From Humitalea rosea (GTDB lineage: Bacteria; Pseudomonadota; Alphaproteobacteria; Acetobacterales; Acetobacteraceae), in contig NZ_QKYU01000006.1 in the NCBI RefSeq assembly GCF_003253705.1, positions 62,001 to 126,000 of the forward strand: a stretch of 64,000 bases of DNA. Direction: 5' to 3'. Below, one piece after another: positions 63,625-64,000 of the stretch. The notes beneath the pieces are model-generated. The model had not been told where the DNA came from, ran no database searches, and saw only the letters and a program-made list of their open reading frames with translations. A program made the translations under genes and the position numbers. Position 1 is the first letter of the stretch; each line of letters opens with the position of its first letter.

Positions 63625-64000
63625 TCAGCGCCCCATGAACTGCGGCGGGCGCCGTTCGGCCATGGCACGCCGGCCCTCATCGAAATCCTCCATCTGGCGC
63701 TGCCAGCTCTGCTGCTGGAATTCGCGTTCCGTCGCCGTCTCGAAGGCATCGGCGAGGCCGCGGCGGAGCGAGGCGCGCAGCCCCTGCACGGCGGCCGGGG
63801 AGGAGGTCGCGATCTCCCGGCCCAGATCCTGTGCTGCGGACAGCACCTCATCCTGCGGCGCCAGCGTGTCGACGAGGTTGATCCGCAGCGCCTCCTCACC
63901 GCCGATGCGGCGGCCGGTGTAGAACAGCAGTGCGGCCTGCTGCTCGCCGATCAGCCGTGGCAGCGTCATCGACAAGCCAAAGCCAGGGTGAAAGCCAAGC
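63625..64000 (-). CDS. enoyl-CoA hydratase/isomerase (partial, N-terminus beyond window)
   Basis: The C-terminal 124 codons of a crotonase-family enzyme, continuing past the right edge. The visible part starts LGFHPGFGLSMTLPRLIGEQ, the family's region after the second oxyanion-hole glycine, and continues FYTGRRIGGEEALRINLVDT, ending in the helical trimerisation tail SWQRQMEDFDEGRRAMAERR. It should hydrate a 2-enoyl-CoA made by the acyl-CoA dehydrogenase of the same operon. Confidence 0.9.
   Translation of the reverse strand, partial: LGFHPGFGLSMTLPRLIGEQQAALLFYTGRRIGGEEALRINLVDTLAPQDEVLSAAQDLGREIATSSPAAVQGLRASLRRGLADAFETATEREFQQQSWQRQMEDFDEGRRAMAERRPPQFMGR

Overview
The window comes from a GC-rich bacterium, most likely an alphaproteobacterium of the Acetobacteraceae (Roseomonas-like). 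This is an inference from gene content: a ruvX-pyrB-pyrC'-plsY run opposite a gatCAB operon, many CaiB-type CoA transferases, orphan Bug-type binding proteins, and almost uniformly high GC at third codon positions. I saw no rRNA, CRISPR array, phage or transposase gene.

Bases 1-7,566 are core genome. plsY (partial), a dihydroorotase-like gene without its metal-binding histidines, pyrB and ruvX run leftward with overlapping start and stop codons. gatC, gatA, an unrecognised 167-residue gene, gatB and a glutathione transferase run rightward in the same tightly coupled way. tRNA-Ser(GCT) closes the block.

From the tRNA to the right edge the content changes to accessory catabolic modules. (a) 7.5-12.6 kb: a GntR/FCD regulator, an EthD-like protein and an alpha/beta hydrolase diverge from an amidohydrolase/carboxymuconolactone decarboxylase pair across a palindrome-rich control region; a second hydrolase with its own promoter follows. 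(b) 12.6-21.7 kb: two CaiB/BaiF CoA transferases, a branched-chain-type ABC importer (LivH, a LivM-LivG fusion, LivF, binding protein), an SDR and a quinone oxidoreductase. (c) 21.8-41.2 kb: two complete peptide/opine-type ABC importers enclosing two paralogous thiolase-fold/DUF35 pairs, followed by a tandem two-domain CoA transferase, a metallophosphoesterase and an SMP-30 lactonase. (d) 41.2-44.2 kb: a GntR regulator with a DUF1537 acid-sugar kinase and PdxA2. (e) 44.3-47.4 kb: a YeiH-type permease, its LysR regulator and a fatty acid desaturase. (f) 47.7-56 kb: PrpF isomerase, Old Yellow Enzyme-type reductase, metallo-beta-lactamase-fold hydrolase, MmgE/PrpD protein, Bug binding protein, TetR and an aldo/keto reductase. 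(g) 56.3-60.1 kb, leftward: a Bug binding protein, extradiol dioxygenase, FAH-family hydrolase and GntR regulator. (h) 60.3-64 kb, leftward: acyl-CoA dehydrogenase, NDP-forming acyl-CoA synthetase and enoyl-CoA hydratase (partial).

The strongest candidate for an undescribed system is module (c). Both thiolase-fold proteins lack the thiolase nucleophilic cysteine and the GHP histidine. Instead they carry two tyrosines exactly 50 residues apart, the arrangement known from the steroid side-chain aldolase Ltp2, and each is followed by a DUF35 zinc-ribbon/OB-fold partner. I infer two import-activate-retroaldol cleavage cassettes for branched or cyclic acyl-CoA substrates. A wrecked SDR gene lies between the two pairs. 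A second recurring theme is short leader reading frames (22-35 codons), mostly with strong ribosome sites, whose stop codons overlap the ATG of the next gene as ATGA; four occur.
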